From NCBI GenBank assembly GCA_014925825.1, contig JACGCK010000578.1:1-13639 (forward strand): DNA of 13,639 nt. Reading direction: 5' to 3'. Under the pieces are notes generated by a model. The model was not told the origin of the DNA and ran no database searches. It worked only from the letters and a program-made list of their open reading frames with translations. Each line of letters begins with the position of its first letter. Within the stretch, counting starts at the first letter, position 1. This document shows positions 1 to 7,926 of the stretch, piece by piece. This DNA is from Pholiota molesta (lineage: Eukaryota > Basidiomycota > Agaricomycetes > Agaricales > Strophariaceae). The translations under genes were made by a program, and so were the position numbers.

Positions 1-788
1 AAGAACCATAGCGCTGATTTCCTCTGGGTCTAAAATAACACGTCAGTATAAACCGGGAGGGGAAATGTAATTTGACGCACAAAGTCTCGCTCCTCGCCCT
101 TGTGGTTGACGGTAATGGTGGGCTTTCCGTTCTTCTCCGAAACCTTGAAAGGCCAGTGCTTGATATCGCGGATATATCTGGGTCGTCCATCTTGCGTCCA
201 ATGAGACGCTTGGCGTCGAATACGGTGTTCTCGGGGTTGGAATGGAATGCGTTCTTAGCGCTGTCACCGACACTAGGTAGATCAAATATTAGTTGGATGA
301 AATCCAGGTGTCAAGGAAACACGTACAGTCTCTCCTCATCAGTGAAGCTGACCCATGAAGGCGTTATACGATGACCCTGGTCATTGGCGATAATTTCAAC
401 AACACCTCCTCGTTGGACACTGTAAATGGCAATAAGTTAATGTTCACATGGCAGAGTCGCGCAAAAACGTACCCAACACATGAATAACTGAGTGCCAGCA
501 CATAGATGTTAGAATGTCAAGTCGCATGAAAGAACGATTGTTTTCTTTACTCACGTTGTTCCCAAATCTGAATACGATGCGTATGAGGACACTGATAAGT
601 TCAAGAGGAAAAACGCAACACATACCAATACCGATAACTGTTCCATACTCCTGGGTGGGATTCCTCTGCTTTTGACCGATGAAGGACAGAGACAGATGAG
701 AGCGATGAGGGCGAAAAAGGCGATGGATAGGGAGGAGAAGAGATGTCTCCCCCTGAGAGCGCGTCGGGCGACGGGCTGGACGGGACAT
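1..788 (-). CDS. KAR2: BiP/Kar2, ER-lumen Hsp70 chaperone, N-terminal part (cut by left edge)
   Basis: ATP-driven Hsp70 of the endoplasmic reticulum, which folds and translocates secretory proteins. The spliced minus strand gives [18 protein letters not shown] (phosphate-1 loop of the Hsp70 ATPase), then [44 protein letters not shown] and, in a shifted frame, [17 protein letters not shown] and PEEISAMVL, all typical of fungal BiP. Proposed exons: 788-626, 567-555, 487-473, 419-327, 272 to about 77, and 29-1. Exons two and three are only 13 and 15 bases. The last intron's donor is unsure: GTCAAA at 76 keeps the frame, while GTGCGT at 80 looks more canonical but breaks it. A strongly hydrophobic signal-like stretch ([11 protein letters not shown]) lies in exon 1 but in a different frame from the ATG at 788 and from the YGTVIGI segment. 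A second break, one base short, lies at about 168-178. These look like sequence errors, but a decayed extra copy is possible. The C-terminal two thirds are outside the window. Confidence 0.9.
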
Positions 789-833
789 GGTGGTGGTCGT
801 GGTTTTGCAGAAAGATGCGCAAGGCCGCCGCTG

Positions 834-883
834 CTATTTATTCGACGACATGACGTGTCACTCAGACGTGGGCCAGTCACGTG
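834..883 (-). promoter_or_regulatory. BiP upstream region: TATA-like box and three ACGTG-core sites
   Basis: On the gene strand an AATAAATA box (835-842) lies about 47 bases before the ATG at 788. Just upstream are three ACGTG-type cores within 33 bases: TGACGTGTCA (851-860), AGACGTGG (864-871) and CACGTG (878-883). Such cores resemble the unfolded-protein-response elements bound by Hac1/XBP1-type bZIP factors, which are known to drive BiP genes. The motifs are seen directly; the regulator is inferred. Confidence 0.5.
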
Positions 884-1798
884 CTCCCTCCGAATCATTA
901 CCCCGAGATTTCCATGTTTTTCTACACCTCTCCACCATCAATCTCAAGTCAATCCTCCCAACATCTGACTCGACTTCTCCACCCAGAATCCTGGCACATC
1001 ACCATAAGATGTCCTTCTCCAGGGACATACTGCAAATTCTTAATTCTAGCATCTACTGAGTATACTCGGCGAATTGTTAGCCTACTCCCCCACATCGAGC
1101 TTCTTTTGTTTATCGGCAGTATTTTCCGTTCACGACGTATCAAATGTGCCTTTGCACGAGACCAACGACAGCAGAACTGATTTACCATCCAAGGCGTCAT
1201 ATCAGGCTTCGCCTGGCTTCGCGCAACATCATCCTTCAAATGCCACATCACCGCTACTATAACAGGCCTATATCCTCCACGTACACAACCGGAGCATCTC
1301 TATTCCCTGTCCAACTCCTGACTCGCACTTGCTGCTCATTCGCACTCGATGAATCAGTTATAGTATATGTCTTGTCCTTGGCCGACGTGCTCCTCCAGAA
1401 TGACTCACTCGCCTTCAGGTCCTTATTTGAAAATTGTATCGCGAAGGAAAACGACAACCGTTTTAAATCGGTATTATTCATGGCGTTACCTTCTCTCCTT
1501 TCAGAATCTCTCCGTTTAACCTCCTTGGATGCCTCAAGACTTAAAGCTTCATGTTCAATCGAGCCTGAAGGACGAATCGTTTCCACTTGGGATTCTATGC
1601 GTCGATCTGAGGTCTAGACTTGTTGAACTATGATGCTGGCCAGCGACAAAATATAGCGCGTTCGGTTTGTGTGCCAAACCCCGAATCCCCAACGTCCTTA
1701 TGTCTATGGTTTGGACCTGCAGAATAATGGCATGAATATGTTGTCGTTGTTGATATCCTTTGTGTCTGAAGATTTATTGATCATTAAGCTTTGAAGGT

Positions 1799-1840
1799 TG
1801 ATAATCTCATAATACAAAATGATAATCTCATAATACAAAA
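1799..1840. repeat. Two perfect tandem copies of a 21-base unit
   Basis: The unit TGATAATCTCATAATACAAA plus one A occurs at 1799-1819 and again, unchanged, at 1820-1840. It lies in AT-rich non-coding DNA. A recent local duplication, for example by replication slippage, is the simplest cause. Confidence 0.9.
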
Positions 1841-1975
1841 TCACCGATGCATGTAATATTTTACAGTTATCTATACAAACAAGATCTTCTATACAACTGA
1901 TAGTCACTACCACCTGGGACTACACTACCTCGTCCGTGAGAAGGTCGTCCCCGAAAATATGGTGATACTCAAATT

Positions 1976-2014
1976 ATCAAAAACACAAAAAAAAAAACAA
2001 AAAAAAACAAAAAA
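1976..2014. repeat. A-rich low-complexity tract
   Basis: Runs of A broken by single C bases (CAAAAACAC followed by A11, C, A9, C, A6). It lies about 215 bases beyond the stop codon of the minus-strand hypothetical gene, where it would be T-rich on the gene strand. No flanking transposon ends or target-site duplication were seen. Confidence 0.75.
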
Positions 2015-2227
2015 TACAATCCTTCGCTGTATCCACCATTCACGCCTGGGTGTTTGATATGGCCTTTATTTTATCATGAGCAAGCTTCACCTGTTGAATA
2101 ATTGATAGCTTCAGCCGAATTTTTGCCCATAGGAGTCTAGACTCACCTCCAGTCTTGACATTCGACGATGAAAACATTCATCCAACATCCAACGTTCGTC
2201 CACAATGACGTCGAGCTTCGCGTCTTA

Positions 2228-3025
2228 TTATCCAGGACATTTCTGTACATCAATCTGGTCTCCAAGTAAGTGATTCAAATCGAACTCGTTCACGATCATA
2301 AGCAACAGATCATTTGATTCGCTGGTTACATCAAGTGAGGCAGAGTCGGCAGCATGCGAAGGAATAGATTGAGTGCCAGGGCGAAGCTCGATAGCTGGTG
2401 AATCTGCTGGTGCCGCACGAATTATGCGAACTGATTTGGCAGGAGAGGCGCGGCGGGGGCGTTTGGAAGATGACGCCGCAGCATTCCCGTCGTTCTTCTT
2501 CCTCTTCCTTTTGAGTGGGCCCAGCGTGGGGTCTATGGACGGTGTAGATCCCTCCGCAGCACTCCCGTCGTTCTTCTTCCTCCCCTTTTTCGGTGGGTCC
2601 TTTTTCGGTGAATCCAGCCGCCCCAGCGTGGGGTCTATGGGTGGTTTAGATCCAATGTCCCTTGTAGACCACTCCTCCCCGAGAATCGTATCGACACACT
2701 GGAGGCGACAAAATGGCTGGTGTTCTTTCGCGCACTTCATACAGGCAGAATTTCTTGGCCTTAGTGTTTTGGACATGTCGCCGACAATCCATCTTAGAAA
2801 CTTGAGATATCCCTCGACTCGCACAAGGCACTCAGTTGCCTTCTGAATATCGGCGCAATGTCGACATCCGAGGGCATTCCGAGTCGCCGGAAATACAAAA
2901 TAGTTCTGGTTCTCGATTTGGCGGACCTTTGCAGATAACCCTGGATCGGATGCAACAGATGGCGGAAGTGCGGCCTTCAATTCAAGTTCTGCAACATTCC
3001 ATTGAGAGGAGGAAGGAAGTGTCAT
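2228..3025 (-). CDS. Hypothetical protein with Cys motifs and basic, disordered C-terminal half
   Basis: Single-exon reading frame of 265 residues from the ATG at 3025. I do not recognise a family. Residues 1-50 are plain. Residues 54-110 hold seven cysteines arranged C-x2-C-x8-C (C54, C57, C66) and C-x2-C-x7-C-x3-C (C95, C98, C106, C110), which could bind zinc. Between them is a hydrophobic helix-like segment (YLKFLRWIVGDM). Residues about 125-200 are Lys/Pro/Ser-rich with basic clusters KKGRKK, KRKRKK and KRPRR that look like nuclear localisation signals, and two copies of a segment containing IDPTLG and RKKNDG. The C-terminus is acidic and hydrophobic (SNDLLLMIVNEFDLNHLLGDQ). The strand agrees with the neighbouring SurE gene, 411 bases away. 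A DNA- or chromatin-related role is only a guess; a shorter, non-coding or relic locus cannot be excluded. Confidence 0.6.
   Translation of the reverse strand: MTLPSSSQWNVAELELKAALPPSVASDPGLSAKVRQIENQNYFVFPATRNALGCRHCADIQKATECLVRVEGYLKFLRWIVGDMSKTLRPRNSACMKCAKEHQPFCRLQCVDTILGEEWSTRDIGSKPPIDPTLGRLDSPKKDPPKKGRKKNDGSAAEGSTPSIDPTLGPLKRKRKKNDGNAAASSSKRPRRASPAKSVRIIRAAPADSPAIELRPGTQSIPSHAADSASLDVTSESNDLLLMIVNEFDLNHLLGDQIDVQKCPG
2476..2652 (-). repeat. Imperfect internal repeat inside the hypothetical gene
   Basis: Two related segments (about 2476-2552 and 2554-2652) encode IDPTLG...L...RKKNDG.AA twice. The second DNA copy has about 20 extra bases that add a Lys/Pro-rich stretch. This is a local duplication within a disordered, charge-rich region. 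Confidence 0.75.
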
Positions 3026-3436
3026 GGGCAGATTTGTTCTAAGCAAGTTCTAAGTAGAGCAAGGACGACCTGTGGTCAGGAACTAAGTGTTGTTTGGCAA
3101 CGGCTTCCGACCTTAACTTTGGAGGGATTCAGAACGAATTTACCTCCTTCAACGCATCTTGGTTTTTTTTGAATAAATTACCATCTTCTCTGTTTTTGAA
3201 CTGAATTTAGATGATGTCGAGTCTGATATCAACTTAAGTCGCAAGACAGTCGTTGGACGAGTGAATGATTTGTCTGGAGTTGACCAGAGATGACTCGAAC
3301 TTCCAACAAAATACTGGTCCTAATAGCCTGGTCGTAGTCTATCCAAAGTCTATCCAATGAAAGGGAGATGTAGATTCAATTCATACAGATGTATTCAGGC
3401 ATTGAAAGAAAATACATAAATATAACTTCTCGGATA
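3026..3436. other. Intergenic stretch between the hypothetical gene and the SurE gene
   Basis: Both flanking genes are on the minus strand, so this should hold the 3' end of the SurE transcript and the promoter of the hypothetical gene. No coding frame is supported. An 11-base unit, AGTCTATCCAA, is repeated in direct tandem at 3336-3346 and 3347-3357. Confidence 0.5.
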
Positions 3437-4614
3437 TTACAGGCAAGTGAGGAGAGATGTAAACTTGTTCAACACCACACCTTGAGTCACGGCGTCGACA
3501 TCGGCCTTTGTCGACGCATTAAAAACGCTGACAGTCGCAATACACCCCTTCGTAATCGCCGTCGACTCTGCCGTCAAGTGGCTCGTCCCACAGGTAGTGA
3601 CATCCGTTGCAGTCTCGTCTGCCTCAATACGAGTCAAGACGAACTTGTAGTCCGACGCCGATGCGCAGTTGCTTATTGACGCGAAGTTGACGTTGAGGCT
3701 GATACCTGTCGGAAGGAGAGGAGCGGGAGTGTTGAGCAGAGCCTGGGTGAATTTGACCACAAGAGATGTGTATATGTTAGCGGCCTTGGTTGAGGAAGAG
3801 GTCGTTTGGCTCAGGGTGGTGTAGGAGACCTGCGAACCCGAATCGCCAGAGAAGGCAATGGAGGGGATGCCTTCCAATGCAGCCTCAGAAGCAGCTCCTC
3901 TGTTCATATTTGACAGCTATTAGTCGAATTAAAACCTTGGCAAATATCTGACTTACACAGTTCCTGATATCATGACAGTCGAGCCGAGGTTATCTAGCTA
4001 ATAGTGTCAGTGGTTGTTGTGTAGTCTTGATAACAACCATAAACTCACTTCCGATGTTCGATCCACTGACGACAAGGTCGGGTTTGGTTCCAAAATACTT
4101 AGGAGCCAAGGTCTGGATCCCATAACGTACGGCATCGACGCTACAGTAGGAAATGAAGATTTGAACCATTTCAGAAACTGGATATTGAACTCACGGGAAT
4201 CCATTGACGTAGTTTATACGTGCTACATGAATCGGTGAGTGACATTTTATCGTCGGCGAAATGGTATAACGGACTATCAGTCGTGTTTGATCCCTCTGCC
4301 GGAGAGCCTGCAGGACAGGTATTAAATTCACAAGCTGTTTTTAGGGGTGTTGGAGTTATCGTGGATGAGCCTGTCCCCGATTGGTTTTCAGAAGGAGCAG
4401 AGAGGACCACCTGTAATCCATGTGCATTTAGCAGTTATTGAACGTTGAACATCGAATTTTAAAGATTACCGACATTGAATCCAGCAGCCACGAGGGCAGT
4501 GTACTCGGCCCTAATTTGAGCAACAGCCCATCCATCGTCATTCGTCAGCACAATGTTCTGCGCATACGCAATCGTATAGTATGCGCAAGCGAGAAGTGCT
4601 GAAAAGGATCGCAT
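3437..4614 (-). CDS. Secreted SurE-like phosphatase/nucleotidase
   Basis: SurE-fold metal-dependent acid phosphatase or nucleotidase of the fungal secreted branch, removing phosphate from nucleotides or other phosphomonoesters. Exons: 4614-4474, 4410-4275, 4222-4195, 4140-4049, 3993-3957, 3899-3437; together 897 bases, 298 residues, with every phase consistent. The ATG at 4614 was chosen because it starts a good signal peptide (MRSFSALLACAYYTIAYA, cleaved before Q19). The metal-binding TNDDG motif follows at once (D26, D27), then VVLSAPSENQSGTGSS (S58), NYVNGFPVDAVRYG, and the SGSNIGNNLGSTV signature (N130), then GAASEAALEGIPSIAFSGD. These are the key conserved positions of the family, so the protein should be active. 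The first two introns have unusual GTCNGT donors. It lies head to head with the Kelch gene across about 1.07 kb. The substrate cannot be told from sequence. Confidence 0.92.
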
Positions 4615-4666
4615 TTTGTGTCGAAGTTGTAGGTCTTGTTGGAGAAGGATGTTCAAACCTTCTTGC

Positions 4667-4673
4667 TATTTAT
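4667..4673 (-). promoter_or_regulatory. TATA-like box of the SurE gene
   Basis: ATAAATA on the minus strand, 53 bases upstream of the ATG at 4614. It continues as ATAAATAGCA, the same ten bases seen at the BiP TATA-like box, at nearly the same distance from the start codon. Confidence 0.45.
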
Positions 4674-5683
4674 CCAAATACAACGATACCAATCATGGAG
4701 TGCGAAGTGCTGGCGGCCCATTATTCATTCATGACCTTCAAGCACGTTTATAAGATGCCACATGATAATGAGAACAGTTTTGGGGCTACCACGAACCTAA
4801 AACGATTCGAAAGACTTATACTTAGAATAACTTCTTCTGCATCTGACCAAGTTCTCTTCTGATACGTGGAAGCATGTGGGCGGACAAATAGAAGAAAGAA
4901 CTGGGTTCCTGCGAGAAATTTTCAAGAAGATAGGCAGCTCAGAAGAAACGTTGTTACTACCTTCGCAGGCACGACTCTATACTTATAGCCCTCAGATCCT
5001 GAAAGTACGCTTCTGCCGACCGCTATATAAGTACTGTGAGATCACTTCGTCAAAGTATAGGACTATTGAAGTTAATTAACGCTCACCATAAATAGAGGTC
5101 GGGATCGAGACAATGTCGACAATAAGTCGCCGTTGGACTGCGGACGCAAATATATCGTCGCGTATGTGTCCAGCAGGATGTAAACGTCCAATGCTAATTA
5201 TATATAGAGCATATTTTTAACGTCGCGGTCCCAATCGCACGTTGAAAAGTTGAGAACTGAAGCACTTTTATCCGGATCATTAACTGCTCAACAGCCATAT
5301 TCTGGCCATCAGTACATATTGCACAGAGTAAACATCGTATGGGGGGATCGCCACGCACCAGTCGAACTTGAAGCCTGTGCTATCATGGCCTAGTCTTCAT
5401 TGTGTATTTCGATCTTGATAGATGTTTGCAGGAGGGTACAAGAGGCAACACGATGAGCTAGAAAGACGATCGCAGCTACAAGTGGTGATGATTCCCATGG
5501 CAGACTGCAGATGCACATACATGAAATACGAGCCCCATACACTTTGGATAGGGGCTAAACCGAGGTGGACTAGGGGTATCGGTGATGGTCGTTACAATTG
5601 AAGAGATGTCGGTATTCCCACGAGAATATTTGGACAAATGAAGGGCGCCGGACGCTGTCGCTGTTGTGCACGTTCAGCAAACG
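4674..5683. other. Divergent intergenic region with intron-like remnants
   Basis: This lies between the SurE start (minus) and the Kelch start (plus) and must hold both promoters. TATATAAG occurs on plus at 5024-5031, but far from the Kelch ATG. On the minus strand there are two well-formed intron-like segments, 5520-5476 (GTATGT...TAG) and 5086-5034 (GTGAGC...CACAG), and a hydrophobic 30-codon frame at 5372-5280 ending in QYVLMARIWLL. I could not join these into one open gene, so a decayed intron-containing gene is possible but not shown. Confidence 0.4.
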
Positions 5684-7376
5684 ATGAGTTCAACGAATCG
5701 CTCTTCCTCCCATTCGCGCGCCCCAGCGTCCATATTCTCTTCAGACACCGATACAGACGCGAGCTCGATTCACAATGGGGCTGATTCCATTCGAAATCTA
5801 ACGGACGTGCCTGAGGAAGACCCGCAGGACTTGATTCCACCAGTACCATCTTCACCCTATCTTACCAGTTCGCCAGCCGCCTCGACCACAACCTTCAACT
5901 CAGCAAAGACTGCGAGGAAGCCGAGTGTCCGCACTTTGGGAAGAACGTCTAATGATCAACTAGCGTCGTCATCGACAGCGGTGAAGCGCACGGCTTCCAG
6001 CTCGTCGGCTGTACCGACTCCGACGACCGGTAATGGTAGTAGCAGCGGCCGCACGTCGCGTAGCGTGATACCTCTTCCTGTCATGCAAAAATTCCGCTCG
6101 AGCCCGCGACTGCCCCACGACAAAGATGCTGAACCGGCCTCCAGCACCATTATGCATTGGAGTCGCGCCCCAGTTTGGGGTACGATTCCTATGAGGACGC
6201 TGCGTGCACATACTGCGACGTTGGTGGATACAACGGCTTGGCTGTTTGGAGGGTGTGATGACAAGGACAGCTCAAAGGACATTTATTGCTTCGATACAGG
6301 TGCGCCATGCTACTCCTTTATTCTTCAATTTCTCGGTATTGGTTTTCTACGAACCACTGCATCTTAAGAATCTTTTTTTTGTGTTCTGCGCGAATCCTCT
6401 CATTGTCTATTAACCACAATTCCACAGAAACTATGCAATGGACGCATCCAGACACGGTAGGCGACCTACCTCCTCCATGCCGCGCACACACCAGCACCCT
6501 TTACGATCGCAAACTACTCATCTACGGCGGAGGGCTCGGATCTACGTATTACGATGCCGTTTACGTTCTCGACACCACAACGCGGCGATGGTCACGGCCC
6601 AAAATCGCCCCTGGACCACGGCCGGCTGCTCGACGTGCCCATTCAGCAGTGTTCTATAGGGGCAAAGTATGGATATTCGGGGGCGGTACAGGCTTGACTG
6701 CGTTAAATGACGTATGGACACTCGACGTCAGTGGAGGGGCTGGAACGAAGGAACGTCCTATGCTCTGGGAAGAGATCGAGACAGGAGGCAAGAAGCCTGG
6801 GCCGAGAGGTTACCACACGGCGAACCTCATCGGAAACATGATGGTGGTTATAGGCGGCAGCGATGGAAAGGAGTCTTTCACGGACGTTTGGTGCTTGAAC
6901 TTGGGTGAGTTAGGCTTGTCTATCTATGTTTGACTACCATTGATCCATTATATTCCTTAAGATAATCTGGAATGGAACCTTGTGAAGCAGCAGCCGCCGC
7001 TTTATAAACGTTTAGCACATACGGCCACCCAAGTAGGCTCGTTCATCTTCGTCATGGGTGGCCATAACGCTACAGAATACGTATCGGAACTGTTACTCTA
7101 TAATCTCGGTGAGTCTCATGCTTCGCACTCACCTCAGGATTCTATTAATTTCGCAAATATAAAATCTCAGTATCTTTGCAATACGAAGCCCGTCAAGTCA
7201 TCGGAAAACCTCCATCAATGCGTGGATACCATGCTACTATCTTGGCTGACAGTCGGCTCTTTGTCTTTGGAGGCTATAATGGTCAAACAGCCTTTGACGA
7301 TGTCTATATTCTGGACCTTGCCGCAGGTGCTTATCTGCCGCAGGTGACTAGCTTTACCATGGATCCTATTTGTTGA
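5684..7376 (+). CDS. Kelch-repeat beta-propeller protein
   Basis: Four exons: 5684-6299, 6428-6904, 6962-7108, 7171-7376; 1446 bases, 481 residues, all phases consistent. Introns are 128, 57 and 62 bases. The start is the first ATG (5684). Residues 1 to about 165 are Ser/Thr/Pro-rich and probably disordered. From about residue 170 six Kelch motifs follow in a row, each with a RxxHT/S opening, a glycine pair and a W or Y near its end: FGGCDD, YGGGLG, FGGGTG, IGGSDG, MGGHNA and FGGYNG. Six repeats make a complete six-bladed propeller. No BTB, Rho-GAP or other catalytic domain is present, so it is probably a scaffold or adaptor. Fungal relatives include cell-polarity, Ras/cAMP-signalling and plain Kelch proteins; I cannot choose among them. 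The last exon reads through two in-frame GCCGCAGGTG segments that look like splice sites but would leave an intron of only 17 bases. Confidence 0.9.
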
Positions 7377-7926
7377 AGGAGGCTTTTCTTAACAGGTTGG
7401 CGCAGAGTATTCTTCTCATGTCCCTTTTCTCTTGATTCTGAAGTTAGACGTTCACTATTTCGTTCCTGTACCATAACTTCGCTCTTTTTTTCTCTCTCTT
7501 TTTTTCGTTCGTTCGCTCCGGTCTTTGGAGATGCCCTACATGGTTTATTCTACGACTTATACCATTTACGGGCATCATGTAACCAACATGTAAAATTTTA
7601 TTGACCTTTACACCTAAACACCTTCTGTTAATATATCTTACACGGATTATACATTGTGCCAAAATGGAGTTGTCAACATTGGGATGTGACCTGGACGCGG
7701 CATTCGATTGGTAATCGAAATCATCAATCAATCCGAGCAGCCAACTTCTTCTTTGTCCCTACCATTCAACTTGCGAACGTTAAAGGAACCCCGAACGTCT
7801 GTCAGATCTAGTCAGGATACTTTGTATACTCGATTTTATAATCAACTAACATTCATTTCGCAGCGCTCGCCGTTAGCAGCTCTAACCGGCGTACCTACTG
7901 TGGAATAGCATCCCCGACGGTCAAAT
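7377..7926. other. Intergenic region between Kelch and F-box genes
   Basis: This contains the Kelch 3' UTR and the F-box promoter. A pyrimidine-rich stretch with T7-T8 runs and CT repeats lies at about 7480-7517. An AT-rich segment with TTTATAATC at about 7834-7842 is a possible TATA region about 85 bases before the F-box ATG. No gene is supported. Confidence 0.45.

Larger units (their letters stand above)
900..2227. other. Gene-poor stretch between BiP and the hypothetical gene
   Basis: I could not support a gene here. Two open frames overlap on opposite strands: a 157-codon one on plus (1144-1617) and a 109-codon one on minus (1257-1586). Neither shows a family motif or a clear splice context. 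The minus frame looks slightly more protein-like and could be a relic or a small unknown gene. The stretch also holds an imperfect hairpin (1661-1685), a 21-base tandem duplication (1799-1840) and an A-rich tract (about 1976-2014). Confidence 0.5.

Noticed and set aside
1144..1617. 157-codon plus frame and overlapping 109-codon minus frame (1257-1586)
   Set aside because: There is no recognised motif and no convincing splice signals, and both strands are open at once; they are described within the gene-poor stretch only.
1661..1685. Imperfect hairpin TTCGG-TTTG...CAAACCCCGAA
   Set aside because: Nine pairs with a two-base bulge in isolated non-coding DNA; no terminator role is expected in a fungus and no transposon ends were found.
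2373..2846. 157-codon plus-strand frame opposite the hypothetical protein
   Set aside because: It mirrors the Cys/Lys-rich minus-strand frame, is Phe/Ser-rich, starts partway through, and has no independent support.
3016..3046. Extended N-termini from TTG or GTG codons, for example at 3046, 4656 and 5666
   Set aside because: Fungal nuclear genes start at ATG; in each case a downstream ATG gives a better product, including the SurE signal peptide.
3270..3345. tRNA-like signal on the minus strand (GTTCGAGTC with GACCAG/CTGGTC pairs)
   Set aside because: The T-stem has a mismatch, there is no D-arm or anticodon arm, and the inverted GACCAG/CTGGTC words do not give an acceptor stem at the right spacing.
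4581..5079. Two plus-strand frames (4581-4862 and 4876-5079)
   Set aside because: The first is largely antisense to SurE exon 1 and its promoter; neither has family features.
5113..5260. Small plus-strand spliced ORF starting ATGTCGACA with a 46-base GTATGT...TAG intron
   Set aside because: It would encode fewer than 30 residues with no conserved feature; it is recorded only as part of the unexplained divergent region.
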